Source: [Clostridium] symbiosum (GTDB lineage Bacteria > Bacillota > Clostridia > Lachnospirales > Lachnospiraceae). Taken from it: 64,000 nucleotides of DNA. The first letter of the stretch is position 1. The number at the start of each line of letters is the position of its first letter. A program made the position numbers and the translations under genes. The DNA lies in assembly GCA_036419695.1 (NCBI GenBank), contig CP143946.1:4830001-4894000 (forward strand), given 5' to 3'. The notes beneath the pieces were generated by a model. The model did no database searches and was not told the DNA's origin. It saw only the letters and a program-made list of their open reading frames with translations. This document shows, in pieces, positions 49,996 through 57,910 of this stretch.

Positions 49996-51927
49996 ATGTC
50001 TTATGATGATTATTCAAAAGCCCACAAGGCAGGAAAAAAGGAATACCAGCGCCATCTTTCGGAGGGCAGCTATCCCTACCTGCAGGCCCTTGATGAAAGT
50101 ATTTCCCATATCGATATTGTTTCCGAGGTGCGGCTCGGACTGCAGCAGATTCCGGCGGAGCTGATTGCCGGGACGAGGAGCATCGGCAGACGGACGGCTT
50201 TTGCCCCGAATTATATGCCGCTTCTGGACCCTCATTCGGAATTTGCCTCCAAATGGATTAATCTCTGTGATTCCCATTTGAAGGAGGGGATCCGTGAGCC
50301 GGTAACCGCCTGCGAATTTATGGGCCATTTTTACATCATGGAGGGTAATAAACGGGTCAGTGTCCTGAAGTATTTTGACTCTCCCTTTATCCCCGCCGTT
50401 GTCACCCGGCTGATTCCCAGACGGACGAAAGAAACCGACAATATCATTTACTATGAGTATATGAATTTCCACCGGCTGACCAACGTCAACTATGTCCTGT
50501 TCGGACGTGAGGGCGGTTTTACCCGTCTTGCCGCCGCCGTGGCCGGTGACAGCAAGACGGTCTGGTCCGAGGAGATGCGGATGGATTTTGCCGCAGCCTA
50601 TGTAAAATTCCGCAGCACCTACATGGCCAGCGGCGGTTCCCGGCTCCCCGTTAAAACCGGCGACGCCCTTCTGTCCTATATTGAAATATACGGCTATGCG
50701 TCACTTCTTAACGATCCGTCGTCCAAAGTGAAAGAAAACATGGCAAAAATCTGGGATGAATTTACGCTTCTCAAAGAAAAACAGACCGTGGAACTGGTCA
50801 TGGATCCCGTGGATGCCTCGCCCAGGAAAAAGTTTATCGACATCCTGCTTCCACCTTCCCCAAAACAGGTCAGAATTGCGTTTATCCACTCCAAGAACGC
50901 CGCCACATCAAGCTGGACCTACGCCCATGAATTGGGCAGACGCCATGTGGAAGAGATTTTCAAGGGGCAGGCCCAGACGCTCTGCATCGACAACGTGACC
51001 GCAGGGGAAGATGCCCAGGCGGCCATTAAAAAAGCCATCGACGCCGGGTGCGGCATTATTTTCACCACCACCCCCGAATTTATTCCCGCCAGCCTGAAAG
51101 CGGCGGTGGAATACCCTGACGTCAAGATACTGAACTGTTCGCTGAATACCTCCCACCGCTATATCAGAACCTATTACGGAAGGATGTATGAAGCAAAGTT
51201 TCTCTGCGGGATGATCGCGGGCTCCCTGGCGGACAACAACCACATCGGCTACATTGCCGATTATCCGATATACGGTATGACGGCCAATATCAACGCGTTC
51301 GCCCTGGGCGCGCGTATGGTGAATCCAAGAGCTGAGATTTACCTGAAATGGTCCACGGTGAAAGAGGATGATATCGTGGAGTATTTCAGGAAACACCATA
51401 TTTCCTATATATCCAGCCAGGATATGATTATCCCGCGGTTTGCCTCACGCCAGTTCGGCCTGTACCGCTTCGAAAATGCCGCGGACGGCAGCACGCCCTT
51501 TAACGCGGCCACTCCGCTGTGGAACTGGGGAAAATTCTATGAGAAAATTATTGGAAGTATCATCAGCGGATCCTGGGATGAGAATGATTCCTCCGACAGC
51601 AGGGCACTGAACTACTGGTGGGGCCTGTCGGCCGGGGTTGTGGATATCATTTACACCCAGAATCTTGCCCCAGGCACCAAAAAGCTGGTGGAATTCATGC
51701 GCCGCGCCGTGGAGTCAGGTTCTTTCCATCCATTTGCAGGAACGCTGTATTCCCAGGACGGTATAGTTCAAAAGGATGACGATCACATCCTCACACCCGA
51801 GGAAATTATCACGATGGACTGGCTGGCTGACAATATTATAGGCACGATTCCCGATTTCGGGATGCTGGCCGATGAGGCCCGGCCGGTTGTCCGGCTGCAG
51901 GGACTCCGCAGGCCCAAGGACATCTGA
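49996..51927 (+). CDS. Cytoplasmic ParB-like/BMP-type binding domain fusion
   Basis: 643 residues, no signal peptide or lipobox. N-terminal part (about 40-150): VRLGLQQIPAELIAGT, then EFASKWINLCDSHLKEGIREPVTACEF and YIMEGNKRVSVLKYF, resembling the ParB/sulfiredoxin motif (GNKR). A helical linker follows (about 165-270). The C-terminal part (about 290-600) is a BMP/Med-type periplasmic-binding fold (VRIAFIHSKNAATSSWTYAHELGRRHVEE; CGIIFTTTPEF; AKFLCGMIAGSLADNNHIGYIADYPIYG; GLSAGVVDIIYTQNLAPGT). BMP domains elsewhere bind nucleosides outside the cell. Here the domain is inside and fused to a ParB-like module, suggesting an intracellular sensor or enzyme; function unknown. GGAGG before ATG. The phosphoesterase gene follows. 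Confidence 0.82.
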   Translation: MSYDDYSKAHKAGKKEYQRHLSEGSYPYLQALDESISHIDIVSEVRLGLQQIPAELIAGTRSIGRRTAFAPNYMPLLDPHSEFASKWINLCDSHLKEGIREPVTACEFMGHFYIMEGNKRVSVLKYFDSPFIPAVVTRLIPRRTKETDNIIYYEYMNFHRLTNVNYVLFGREGGFTRLAAAVAGDSKTVWSEEMRMDFAAAYVKFRSTYMASGGSRLPVKTGDALLSYIEIYGYASLLNDPSSKVKENMAKIWDEFTLLKEKQTVELVMDPVDASPRKKFIDILLPPSPKQVRIAFIHSKNAATSSWTYAHELGRRHVEEIFKGQAQTLCIDNVTAGEDAQAAIKKAIDAGCGIIFTTTPEFIPASLKAAVEYPDVKILNCSLNTSHRYIRTYYGRMYEAKFLCGMIAGSLADNNHIGYIADYPIYGMTANINAFALGARMVNPRAEIYLKWSTVKEDDIVEYFRKHHISYISSQDMIIPRFASRQFGLYRFENAADGSTPFNAATPLWNWGKFYEKIIGSIISGSWDENDSSDSRALNYWWGLSAGVVDIIYTQNLAPGTKKLVEFMRRAVESGSFHPFAGTLYSQDGIVQKDDDHILTPEEIITMDWLADNIIGTIPDFGMLADEARPVVRLQGLRRPKDI

Positions 51928-51951
51928 GGCGGTATATGATATCACACTCCG

Positions 51952-51968
51952 TGGTGATACCACGGCGT
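51952..51968. promoter_or_regulatory. CCGTGGT/ACCACGG palindrome between the fusion and phosphoesterase genes
   Basis: Perfect 7-bp arms around a 3-bp centre, within a longer TATGATATCA..region. Possibly an intercistronic structure or operator. Confidence 0.35.
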
Positions 51969-52081
51969 CATATCGGGCTCTAAAGGTAATACTGCATAAA
52001 AACGATACCAGATACAGTAACCCATGGCTCCTGTACCGCCCGCCGGATACGGATTCAGAATAACATATGAGGATTTTATAA

Positions 52082-52693
52082 ATGAAAATACTGACACTGG
52101 CTGACGAGGAGTCCAAGTCCCTCTGGGATTATTTTGAGAAATCAAAGCTGGACGGGGTCGATTTAATCATTTCCTGTGGTGACCTGGCCCCGCAGTACCT
52201 CTCCTTTCTGGCCACGTTTACGCACGCTCCGGTGCTCTATGTCCATGGCAACCACGACGACTGCTATGAACAGACACCGCCCGAAGGCTGCATCTGCATT
52301 GAAGATAAAATTTACAATTACAAAGGAATCCGGATCCTGGGTCTGGGCGGCTCCATGCGTTACCGCGACGGCATCCACCAATACACCCAGGGTGCCATGA
52401 ACCGGCGTGTCTCCAGGCTCTGGCCCAAACTGGCCTACAGCCGCGGATTTGATATTCTCGTATCCCACGCCCCGGCCTACGGTTTCAATGACGGGGAGGA
52501 TCTCCCGCACACCGGCTTCCAGGCATTTAACAGGCTGATGGACAAATACAAACCGGCCTACTTTATCCATGGCCATGTCCACGCAAATTATGGTGGGAAT
52601 TTCAAGCGGAATTCCGTTTATGGTGATACCACGGTAATAAATGCCTATGAGAGATATCTGGTGGACTATGAAGATAAAGAAAAAACGGAATAA
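52082..52693 (+). CDS. Calcineurin-like metallophosphoesterase
   Basis: 203 residues. Motifs: LIISCGDLAPQYL (metal Asp), VHGNHDDCYE (GNHD catalytic), LVSHAPAYG (metal His), FIHGHVHANYGG (GHxH). The first motif, usually DxH, reads LADEESKS with the His missing, which I believe is normal for this Firmicute subgroup. Substrate unknown; such small enzymes act on nucleotides or phosphodiesters. The gene follows the ParB-BMP fusion on the same strand. A strong terminator at 52711-52758 ends it. Confidence 0.88.
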   Translation: MKILTLADEESKSLWDYFEKSKLDGVDLIISCGDLAPQYLSFLATFTHAPVLYVHGNHDDCYEQTPPEGCICIEDKIYNYKGIRILGLGGSMRYRDGIHQYTQGAMNRRVSRLWPKLAYSRGFDILVSHAPAYGFNDGEDLPHTGFQAFNRLMDKYKPAYFIHGHVHANYGGNFKRNSVYGDTTVINAYERYLVDYEDKEKTE

Positions 52694-52710
52694 AAGGAAG
52701 GTTTGATAAA

Positions 52711-52758
52711 AACCCCGCCCTTCGGAACCAGTTTCTGGTTCTCCGAAGAGCGGGGCTT
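52711..52758. terminator. Strong hairpin terminator
   Basis: CCCCGCCCTTCGG and CCGAAGAGCGGGG arms with an inner ACCAG/CTGGT stem, then CTTTGGG. Between convergent phosphoesterase and GntR genes. Confidence 0.8.
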
Positions 52759-52769
52759 TGGGTGTTTCC

Positions 52770-53450
52770 CTACTCTTCCCATAATGGGCTGAGCGTCCGC
52801 TTATAGGAATTATTCAGGTGGCGGCTCACGGCCTGCTCGGCCTTTTCCGGGTTGCGATCACGGATGGCAGCGCCGATAGCCTGATGTTCTTCCCATACAA
52901 TCCGGGCATCAATCGAGTTATTATACACTGATTTAACCTCAAAGCGCAGATAATTGTCTAAAAGCAGCCCCGTCTCGCGGCTCATCCAGCCATTGTGGGT
53001 CGCATTGGCAATTCCACGGTGGAATTTGTGATCGATCCGGTAGAGGAAACGGCTGTCCCTGGAATCCAGATTCCTTTTCAGTTCATCGAGACACTGAAGC
53101 AGCCCCTCTATCTCCTCGTCCGTGCTCCTCACGGCGGCCAGCCTGGCATTATTGCGTTCCATTAACATACGCATCTCCAGGATATCCCTGGCGTCATCCT
53201 CCGTCACGGGAACTACTTTCACGCCCTTGCCCCGGCAAAAACAGACATAGCCTTCTTTCTGCAGCTCCAGCAGGGCCTCGCGCACCGGCGTGCGGCTGAT
53301 TCCCAGCTCATTGCAGATTGCTTCCTGTGAATAGACCGCTCCGATCCGGAAACGGTTGTAAAGCACGGCATCCTTAATCAGTTCATATGCCTGTTCCTTA
53401 AATGTATTCGTGTGGATATACCCTCCACCCAGCAGAGATTCATCATTCAT
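52770..53450 (-). CDS. GntR/FCD-family transcriptional regulator
   Basis: 226 residues. The winged helix is at about 15-82 (AYELIKDAVLYNRFRIGAVYSQEAICNELGISRTPVREALLELQKEGYV) and the helical FCD effector domain at about 90-220 with metal-type His residues (DHKFHRGIANATHN; EHQAIGAAIRDRN; HLNNSYKRTL). Divergent from the symporter-GGT operon, whose promoter carries heptad repeats. Likely a repressor relieved by a substrate of that operon. Confidence 0.92.
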   Translation of the reverse strand: MNDESLLGGGYIHTNTFKEQAYELIKDAVLYNRFRIGAVYSQEAICNELGISRTPVREALLELQKEGYVCFCRGKGVKVVPVTEDDARDILEMRMLMERNNARLAAVRSTDEEIEGLLQCLDELKRNLDSRDSRFLYRIDHKFHRGIANATHNGWMSRETGLLLDNYLRFEVKSVYNNSIDARIVWEEHQAIGAAIRDRNPEKAEQAVSRHLNNSYKRTLSPLWEE

Positions 53451-53581
53451 AAGTATTAAATCCTTCCATTTATTAATCTGCGTAACGGTCCGGCAGCTTT
53501 CTGATTTTCAGATCCATAAAGTATGGCCGTCCAAACTGTTACATCGATAAAACAATCTTCTTTCGAATTTCCCTCAAATCA

Positions 53582-53595
53582 AATATATTACATAT
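53582..53595. promoter_or_regulatory. 14-bp motif facing the operator at 53778
   Basis: AATATATTACATAT here is the exact complement of 53778-53791. Being 130 bp upstream of the GntR start, it may be the site of autoregulation. Confidence 0.45.
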
Positions 53596-53731
53596 CCATA
53601 AAACAAGTATAACGACAAACGGAAAAAAATGCAACGACAATCCGCACACTCCGTATTCAGGTTACTACCTTCAGGTAAAAGAAAAAAGCGGGTTCCAACT
53701 GCAAAAACTGACATTTTCTGCGAAAAAATAA

Positions 53732-53759
53732 TTGACATTCGATTCAATCGTGCTATACT
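53732..53759 (+). promoter_or_regulatory. Promoter of the symporter-GGT operon
   Basis: TTGACA (53732-53737), 16 bp ending in TGC, TATACT (53754-53759). Strong consensus with an extended -10. Confidence 0.8.
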
Positions 53760-53765
53760 ATCGAT

Positions 53766-53793
53766 ATGTAACATGTAATATGTAATATATTAC
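53766..53793 (+). promoter_or_regulatory. Heptad-repeat operator candidate
   Basis: Four consecutive 7-bp units: ATGTAAC, ATGTAAT, ATGTAAT and ATATTAC. They begin about 6 bp after the -10, over the start site, where a bound GntR protein would block transcription. Confidence 0.55.
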
Positions 53794-53921
53794 TTGAAGA
53801 TGAGGAGGGGAGGGACGTTCATTTTAACGGCAATCTGCTAAACGAAACAAAGTGTTAGTGTAAACAGCGGAAAGCACGTTACGGAGGCTTTTCGTTGTCA
53901 AACAATCAAAGGAGGAGAAGT

Positions 53922-55295
53922 ATGTTAATTGCTGTATGGATTATTACGTTTCTGTTAATCATTGGGGTCGGAGTTTATGCCGGTACGAAAGTTAAATCGG
54001 CAAATCAGTGGTCCGGCGGAGACAAGACAATGGGCGCCGTTTCACTCGGCTGTATATTTGCAGCATGGCAAATCGGCGGCATGGCCGTCGTTGGCGCAGC
54101 ACAGAACGGTTACAATCTCGGAATTTCCGGCGCATGGTATTCCATTGCGGGGTCTTTCTATTTTATCGCCCTGGCTGTCTTCGCCAAAATTATCCGGGAA
54201 AGAATGCCCGGCGAATCGGTTCCCGCCTATCTGCAGAACCGGTTTGACAAAAAGACCACGCGCTTATATTCCTATGCCTGGATCGTTTACGGATTTCTCT
54301 ATATTCCGATTCAGTTAAAAACAGTAGCCAGCATCATCCAGATTGTACTGCCGGGTATGAACCTGATGGCAGCAATGCTGATTGGCGTTACCGTAGCCGT
54401 ACTCTACACCAGCTTTTCCGGTATGAAGGGGGCATCGGCCGTAGGACGCGTTGTCTGCATCGGTATCTACATCCTGCTTATTGTCTTTACCTTCACAACG
54501 CTTTCCAATTTCGGAGGCCTCGGCGGCTTATTTGACCAGCTTCCTGAAAAATATGATTCCATGGGAAATATGCCGACACAGCGAATCGTTGCATGGATTC
54601 TGGGCGGATGCATCAGTACCGCGGTAATGCAGGCCGTGCTTCAGCCTCTTCTTGCCGCAAAGAGCCCTCAGGCGGCAAGAACAGGTTCGATTCTCGGCTA
54701 TCTGATCGCCGCTCCGATCTGTTTTTTCACGGCAATCTGTGGTATGCTGTCGAAAGCATCCGGCGCCGACCTGGGCGACGGTTCAACTGCTTTTGCCTAT
54801 GCCATTAAAACCTTCAGCAGCCCTGTTTTCGCCGGTGTCATCTTTGCGTTTGCAACCATGATCATCGCCGCTACGATGGCAACCATGATGCTCGCAACGG
54901 GAACCATCATCACAAATATTTACAAGACGGAAATCGCACCGGGAGCCGATGATCAGAAGGTCTTAAAAATTTCCAAATCCGTTACGTTTATTTTTGCCTA
55001 CCTGACCCTGATTCCGGCCTTCCTGATTCCCAGCCAGTCTCTGACCAACCTGTTCTTAACGCTTCAGCATGTAGCGGCAGCACCGGTAAGCTTCTCCATC
55101 CTGGCCGGTTTAATGTGGAAACGCTGCACAAAGCAGGGCGCTTTCTGGAGCATGCTGACCGGTATGATAGTAGGCGTTACATGGATGCTTCTCGGGCTGA
55201 CCGACAAGATGGAAGCAGTATATCCGGTTGTGGTTGTTACATATTCAGTCGGAATTATTGTCTCGCTTATGACGAATAAAAAGGAGATCGCTTAA
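53922..55295 (+). CDS. Sodium:solute symporter (SSS family)
   Basis: 457 residues from ATG 53922 with AGGAGG six bases before; an in-frame TTG at 53895 lacks a site. About 12-13 membrane helices. The SSS hallmarks are GGDKTMGAVSLGCIFAAWQIGG near the start, and FIALAVFAKIIRERM, ESVPAYLQNRFDKKTTRLYSYAW and YTSFSGMKGASAVG (sodium-site region) later. Substrate unreadable; sugars, amino acids, vitamins and carboxylates are all known. Pairing with a gamma-glutamyltransferase one base downstream suggests a gamma-glutamyl compound or amino acid; that is inference. Confidence 0.9.
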   Translation: MLIAVWIITFLLIIGVGVYAGTKVKSANQWSGGDKTMGAVSLGCIFAAWQIGGMAVVGAAQNGYNLGISGAWYSIAGSFYFIALAVFAKIIRERMPGESVPAYLQNRFDKKTTRLYSYAWIVYGFLYIPIQLKTVASIIQIVLPGMNLMAAMLIGVTVAVLYTSFSGMKGASAVGRVVCIGIYILLIVFTFTTLSNFGGLGGLFDQLPEKYDSMGNMPTQRIVAWILGGCISTAVMQAVLQPLLAAKSPQAARTGSILGYLIAAPICFFTAICGMLSKASGADLGDGSTAFAYAIKTFSSPVFAGVIFAFATMIIAATMATMMLATGTIITNIYKTEIAPGADDQKVLKISKSVTFIFAYLTLIPAFLIPSQSLTNLFLTLQHVAAAPVSFSILAGLMWKRCTKQGAFWSMLTGMIVGVTWMLLGLTDKMEAVYPVVVVTYSVGIIVSLMTNKKEIA

Positions 55296-55296
55296 T

Positions 55297-57018
55297 ATGT
55301 GCCAGGAACAGAAAAAACAGATTTACATGTGGCCGTCCCACTGGGATAAACCGGTCGCCCGCGGTGATTACGGCGCGGTGAGCTGCAACAATATTTATGC
55401 AGCCAGGGCAGGCCTCCAGATATTAAAAAACGGGGGAAATGCGTTCGATGCGGCGGCGGCCGTCTCTCTGGCATTATCCGTGGTGGAACCCCATCATTCC
55501 GGAATCGGCGGAGGCTGCTTCAGCCTCCTCTACAGTGAAAAAGACGGTGAGGTTTACGCTCTTGACGGAAGGGGAACCGCACCCGCGCAGGCAGGGCCGG
55601 ACCTGTTCTTAAAGGACGGCAAAGTCCAGGATGAGTGGAAGGATCTGGGCGGTCAGTCCGTAGCCCTTCCCGGCCTTCTCAGGACGATGGACAATATGCT
55701 GAAACGGTTCGGGACCATATCCTTTAAAGAAGCCGCCGCCCCCGCCATCCGGTATGCAAAGGAAGGATTCGGAACCAGCTACACCGGAGCGCTGACCATG
55801 TATGACGACTCCGTGAAACGCAAAATGAACCTTTCCGAGGATTTCCGGAAACTGTACTTAAAAGGCGAAAAAGAATTTTACCGCTTTGGTGAAACCCAGA
55901 AGAATCCCGAGCTGGGCGCTTTGCTGGAAACCGTCGCAGACAGGGGCGTCGACGTTTTTTACAGCGGTGAGATTGCAGAACGGATTGTGGCTGTAATCAA
56001 CGCGCGCGGGGGCTGTTTTAAGCGGTCGGATCTGGAACAGTACCAGCCTAAATTCCGCCGCCCGGTTCAGACGGACTACCGCGGATATCATGTGGTTTCC
56101 TTTGCTCCCCCAAGCGGAGGATGCGCACTGATCGAGATGCTCAATATCCTGGAAAACAGTGACTTACAGAGTATGGGGCATAATACGGCAGCCAGCATCC
56201 ACGCGATCGCAGAGGCGATGAAGCTGGGATTTTCCGACCGCAGCATTGCTCTGGGCGACCCCGACTTTGTGGCGGTGGACACCGAACGCCTGACCAGTAA
56301 AACACATGCCGGGGAACGGTTCCGGCTGATAGACGGGCATGCGGGGGAATACGCGCCGGCCCAGGGAATCGAGGCGAAGGAGTATCCGGGAAATACCTCC
56401 CATTTCTCCATCATGGATCGGTTCGGCAATGCCGTTTCCCAGACCCAGACCGTCAGGGATTGGTTCGGCAGCGGGATCGTGGTGGACGGATTGGGATTTA
56501 TCCTGAATAACGCCATGTCCGATTTCTCGGCCGCCGCAGGAGCGATGACAAGCCAGGGTCTGGCCTATGGAAGCGCCAACAGCATTGAAGGCGGCAAAAC
56601 TCCGCTGTCGAGCATGAGTCCAAGCATGGTGTTTAAGGACGGGAAACCGTTTCTCGCCATTGGAGCCGCCGGAGGCCCCAGAATTATCACCGGCACGCTC
56701 CAGGGAATCATCAATGCGGTTGACTTCGGAATGAACCCGGAACAGCTCGTAAACGCTCCGTACGTGAACTGCCTGACCAGGGCGCAGGGACTGGAAATTG
56801 AGTTTGGGATATCCGAAGATACAATAAGGCTGCTGGAAGAAAAAGGCCACCGCCCCGTGCGCATTGCCGCGGACCAGGCCATGAGCACTATGGTTAACAG
56901 CGTAATGCAAAAAGACGGCGAATTCTATGCGGCCGGGACAAAGCGCGTAGACGGCTGCGGAGGCGCGCTCCTGTCCAGCGGGAATATTGTTCTGGAGGGA
57001 GTCAGCCAGGAACCGTAA
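55297..57018 (+). CDS. ggt: Gamma-glutamyltransferase family protein
   Basis: 573 residues, Ntn-hydrolase. YGAVSCNNIYAARAGLQILKNGGNAFDAAAA, then VEPHHSGIGGGCF, DGRGTAPA and the autocleavage site GNTSHFSIMD with nucleophile Thr367, then GSANSIEGGKTPLSSMSPSMV. Closely follows the GGT fold, but there is no signal peptide (MCQEQKKQIYMWPSHW), so it should act in the cytoplasm. Extracellular GGTs act on glutathione; an internal one would need imported substrate, which fits the symporter one base upstream. AAGGAG nine bases before ATG. Self-processing into two subunits is expected. It could also be a related acylase. Confidence 0.88.
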   Translation: MCQEQKKQIYMWPSHWDKPVARGDYGAVSCNNIYAARAGLQILKNGGNAFDAAAAVSLALSVVEPHHSGIGGGCFSLLYSEKDGEVYALDGRGTAPAQAGPDLFLKDGKVQDEWKDLGGQSVALPGLLRTMDNMLKRFGTISFKEAAAPAIRYAKEGFGTSYTGALTMYDDSVKRKMNLSEDFRKLYLKGEKEFYRFGETQKNPELGALLETVADRGVDVFYSGEIAERIVAVINARGGCFKRSDLEQYQPKFRRPVQTDYRGYHVVSFAPPSGGCALIEMLNILENSDLQSMGHNTAASIHAIAEAMKLGFSDRSIALGDPDFVAVDTERLTSKTHAGERFRLIDGHAGEYAPAQGIEAKEYPGNTSHFSIMDRFGNAVSQTQTVRDWFGSGIVVDGLGFILNNAMSDFSAAAGAMTSQGLAYGSANSIEGGKTPLSSMSPSMVFKDGKPFLAIGAAGGPRIITGTLQGIINAVDFGMNPEQLVNAPYVNCLTRAQGLEIEFGISEDTIRLLEEKGHRPVRIAADQAMSTMVNSVMQKDGEFYAAGTKRVDGCGGALLSSGNIVLEGVSQEP

Positions 57019-57086
57019 TGATACTGGAAAGCTATGCCGACTATGCTGAAAATACAGGTGTAAGAAAAGTTTTACCGTGTTACGGA

Positions 57087-57136
57087 AAAACGGACAGGAC
57101 TGAAGGTAAATCGGCCTCTTCAGTCCTGTCCGTTTT
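57087..57136. terminator. Bidirectional terminator after GGT
   Basis: AAAACGGACAGGACTGAAG and CTTCAGTCCTGTCCGTTTT form perfect 19-bp arms around a 12-base loop. Confidence 0.9.
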
Positions 57137-57202
57137 GCGTTTAAATCCTGAATTCTTCTTACTGTACCATCGGGCTTTCCTGGTTCCGCCGCCAACTCCC
57201 GA

Positions 57203-57862
57203 TTACTTTTCTTTATCCTGGATCAGCTCCGGCACGTAGATCGTCCCGTCCTTTTTGTGGGAATAGAAAATCGTGACCTCATCGCCCTCCACGGGTCCCG
57301 CCGAGAGATTAACCGGCTTGGGATCCTGCTCAAAGGAGACTTCAGTTCCCTCCTCCGTACGAATTGTGATGACACTCATGCCGACACCGAGCACTTCGCC
57401 TGAAACAACGCCCGCCCGGCAGTCTTTATCTCCCTCTCTGGGGTCCCGGACCAGCTCGGCGTTCACGGACCTGGAGTCTGCCAGGTTTATTTCCCCGCGG
57501 TAAAATACGGTGACCTCATGATCGATGACAAGTCCCTCGGACAGGCTCACCGCCGCATCTTCTTTGGCGAACACGACACCGCCCGGGTACTCCTCATTCG
57601 CTACCACCAGCGTATTCATTCCCGCGTCTTTCACGGTTCCACACATCATGTTAATCTCATCTTCGGATTTAAGTTCCGGCATTGTCCTCGGATCTTCGGT
57701 ACTCTCCTCCGTTGTAACTACGGCCTGGGAAGTTCCCGTCTCTCCCTGCGTCTGTGACGTTCCCGCGGGATCCGTTTTCTTCGCACAGCCGGCTGCCAGG
57801 GCAGCGATGGATATTGTTAAAAGCAGCGCTGCTGCATATTTTCCGGTCTTCCTTTTCTGCAT
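57203..57862 (-). CDS. Unknown lipoprotein
   Basis: 219 residues from ATG 57862 (GGAGG seven bases before). Lipobox LAAGC at about 24-28, Thr/Glu-rich linker, then a beta-rich region in which two similar halves can be seen: EGLVIDHEVTVFYRGEINL and AGPVEGDEVTIFYSHKKDG. Each may be a small OB or SH3-like barrel. No family recognised. Downstream of malQ on the same strand, probably cotranscribed. Confidence 0.78.
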   Translation of the reverse strand: MQKRKTGKYAAALLLTISIAALAAGCAKKTDPAGTSQTQGETGTSQAVVTTEESTEDPRTMPELKSEDEINMMCGTVKDAGMNTLVVANEEYPGGVVFAKEDAAVSLSEGLVIDHEVTVFYRGEINLADSRSVNAELVRDPREGDKDCRAGVVSGEVLGVGMSVITIRTEEGTEVSFEQDPKPVNLSAGPVEGDEVTIFYSHKKDGTIYVPELIQDKEK

Positions 57863-57910
57863 ATCATGTCCTCCTGTCATAATTCCTTCGGTTGTCGGTT
57901 TGAAGCTGGT

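Noticed and set aside
52082..52140. Missing His in the first metal motif of the phosphoesterase
   Set aside because: The DEESKSLWDY start appears to be characteristic of this Firmicute subgroup rather than a defect of this gene.
57087..57136. Hairpin containing GGACTGAAG/CTTCAGTCC, similar to the terminal arm of the repeat family
   Set aside because: It is a perfect short terminator between convergent genes, without the rest of the element; the shared octamer is likely chance.
56164..57195. 343-residue ORF antisense to gamma-glutamyltransferase
   Set aside because: Shadow of the GGT gene, no domain and no ribosome site.
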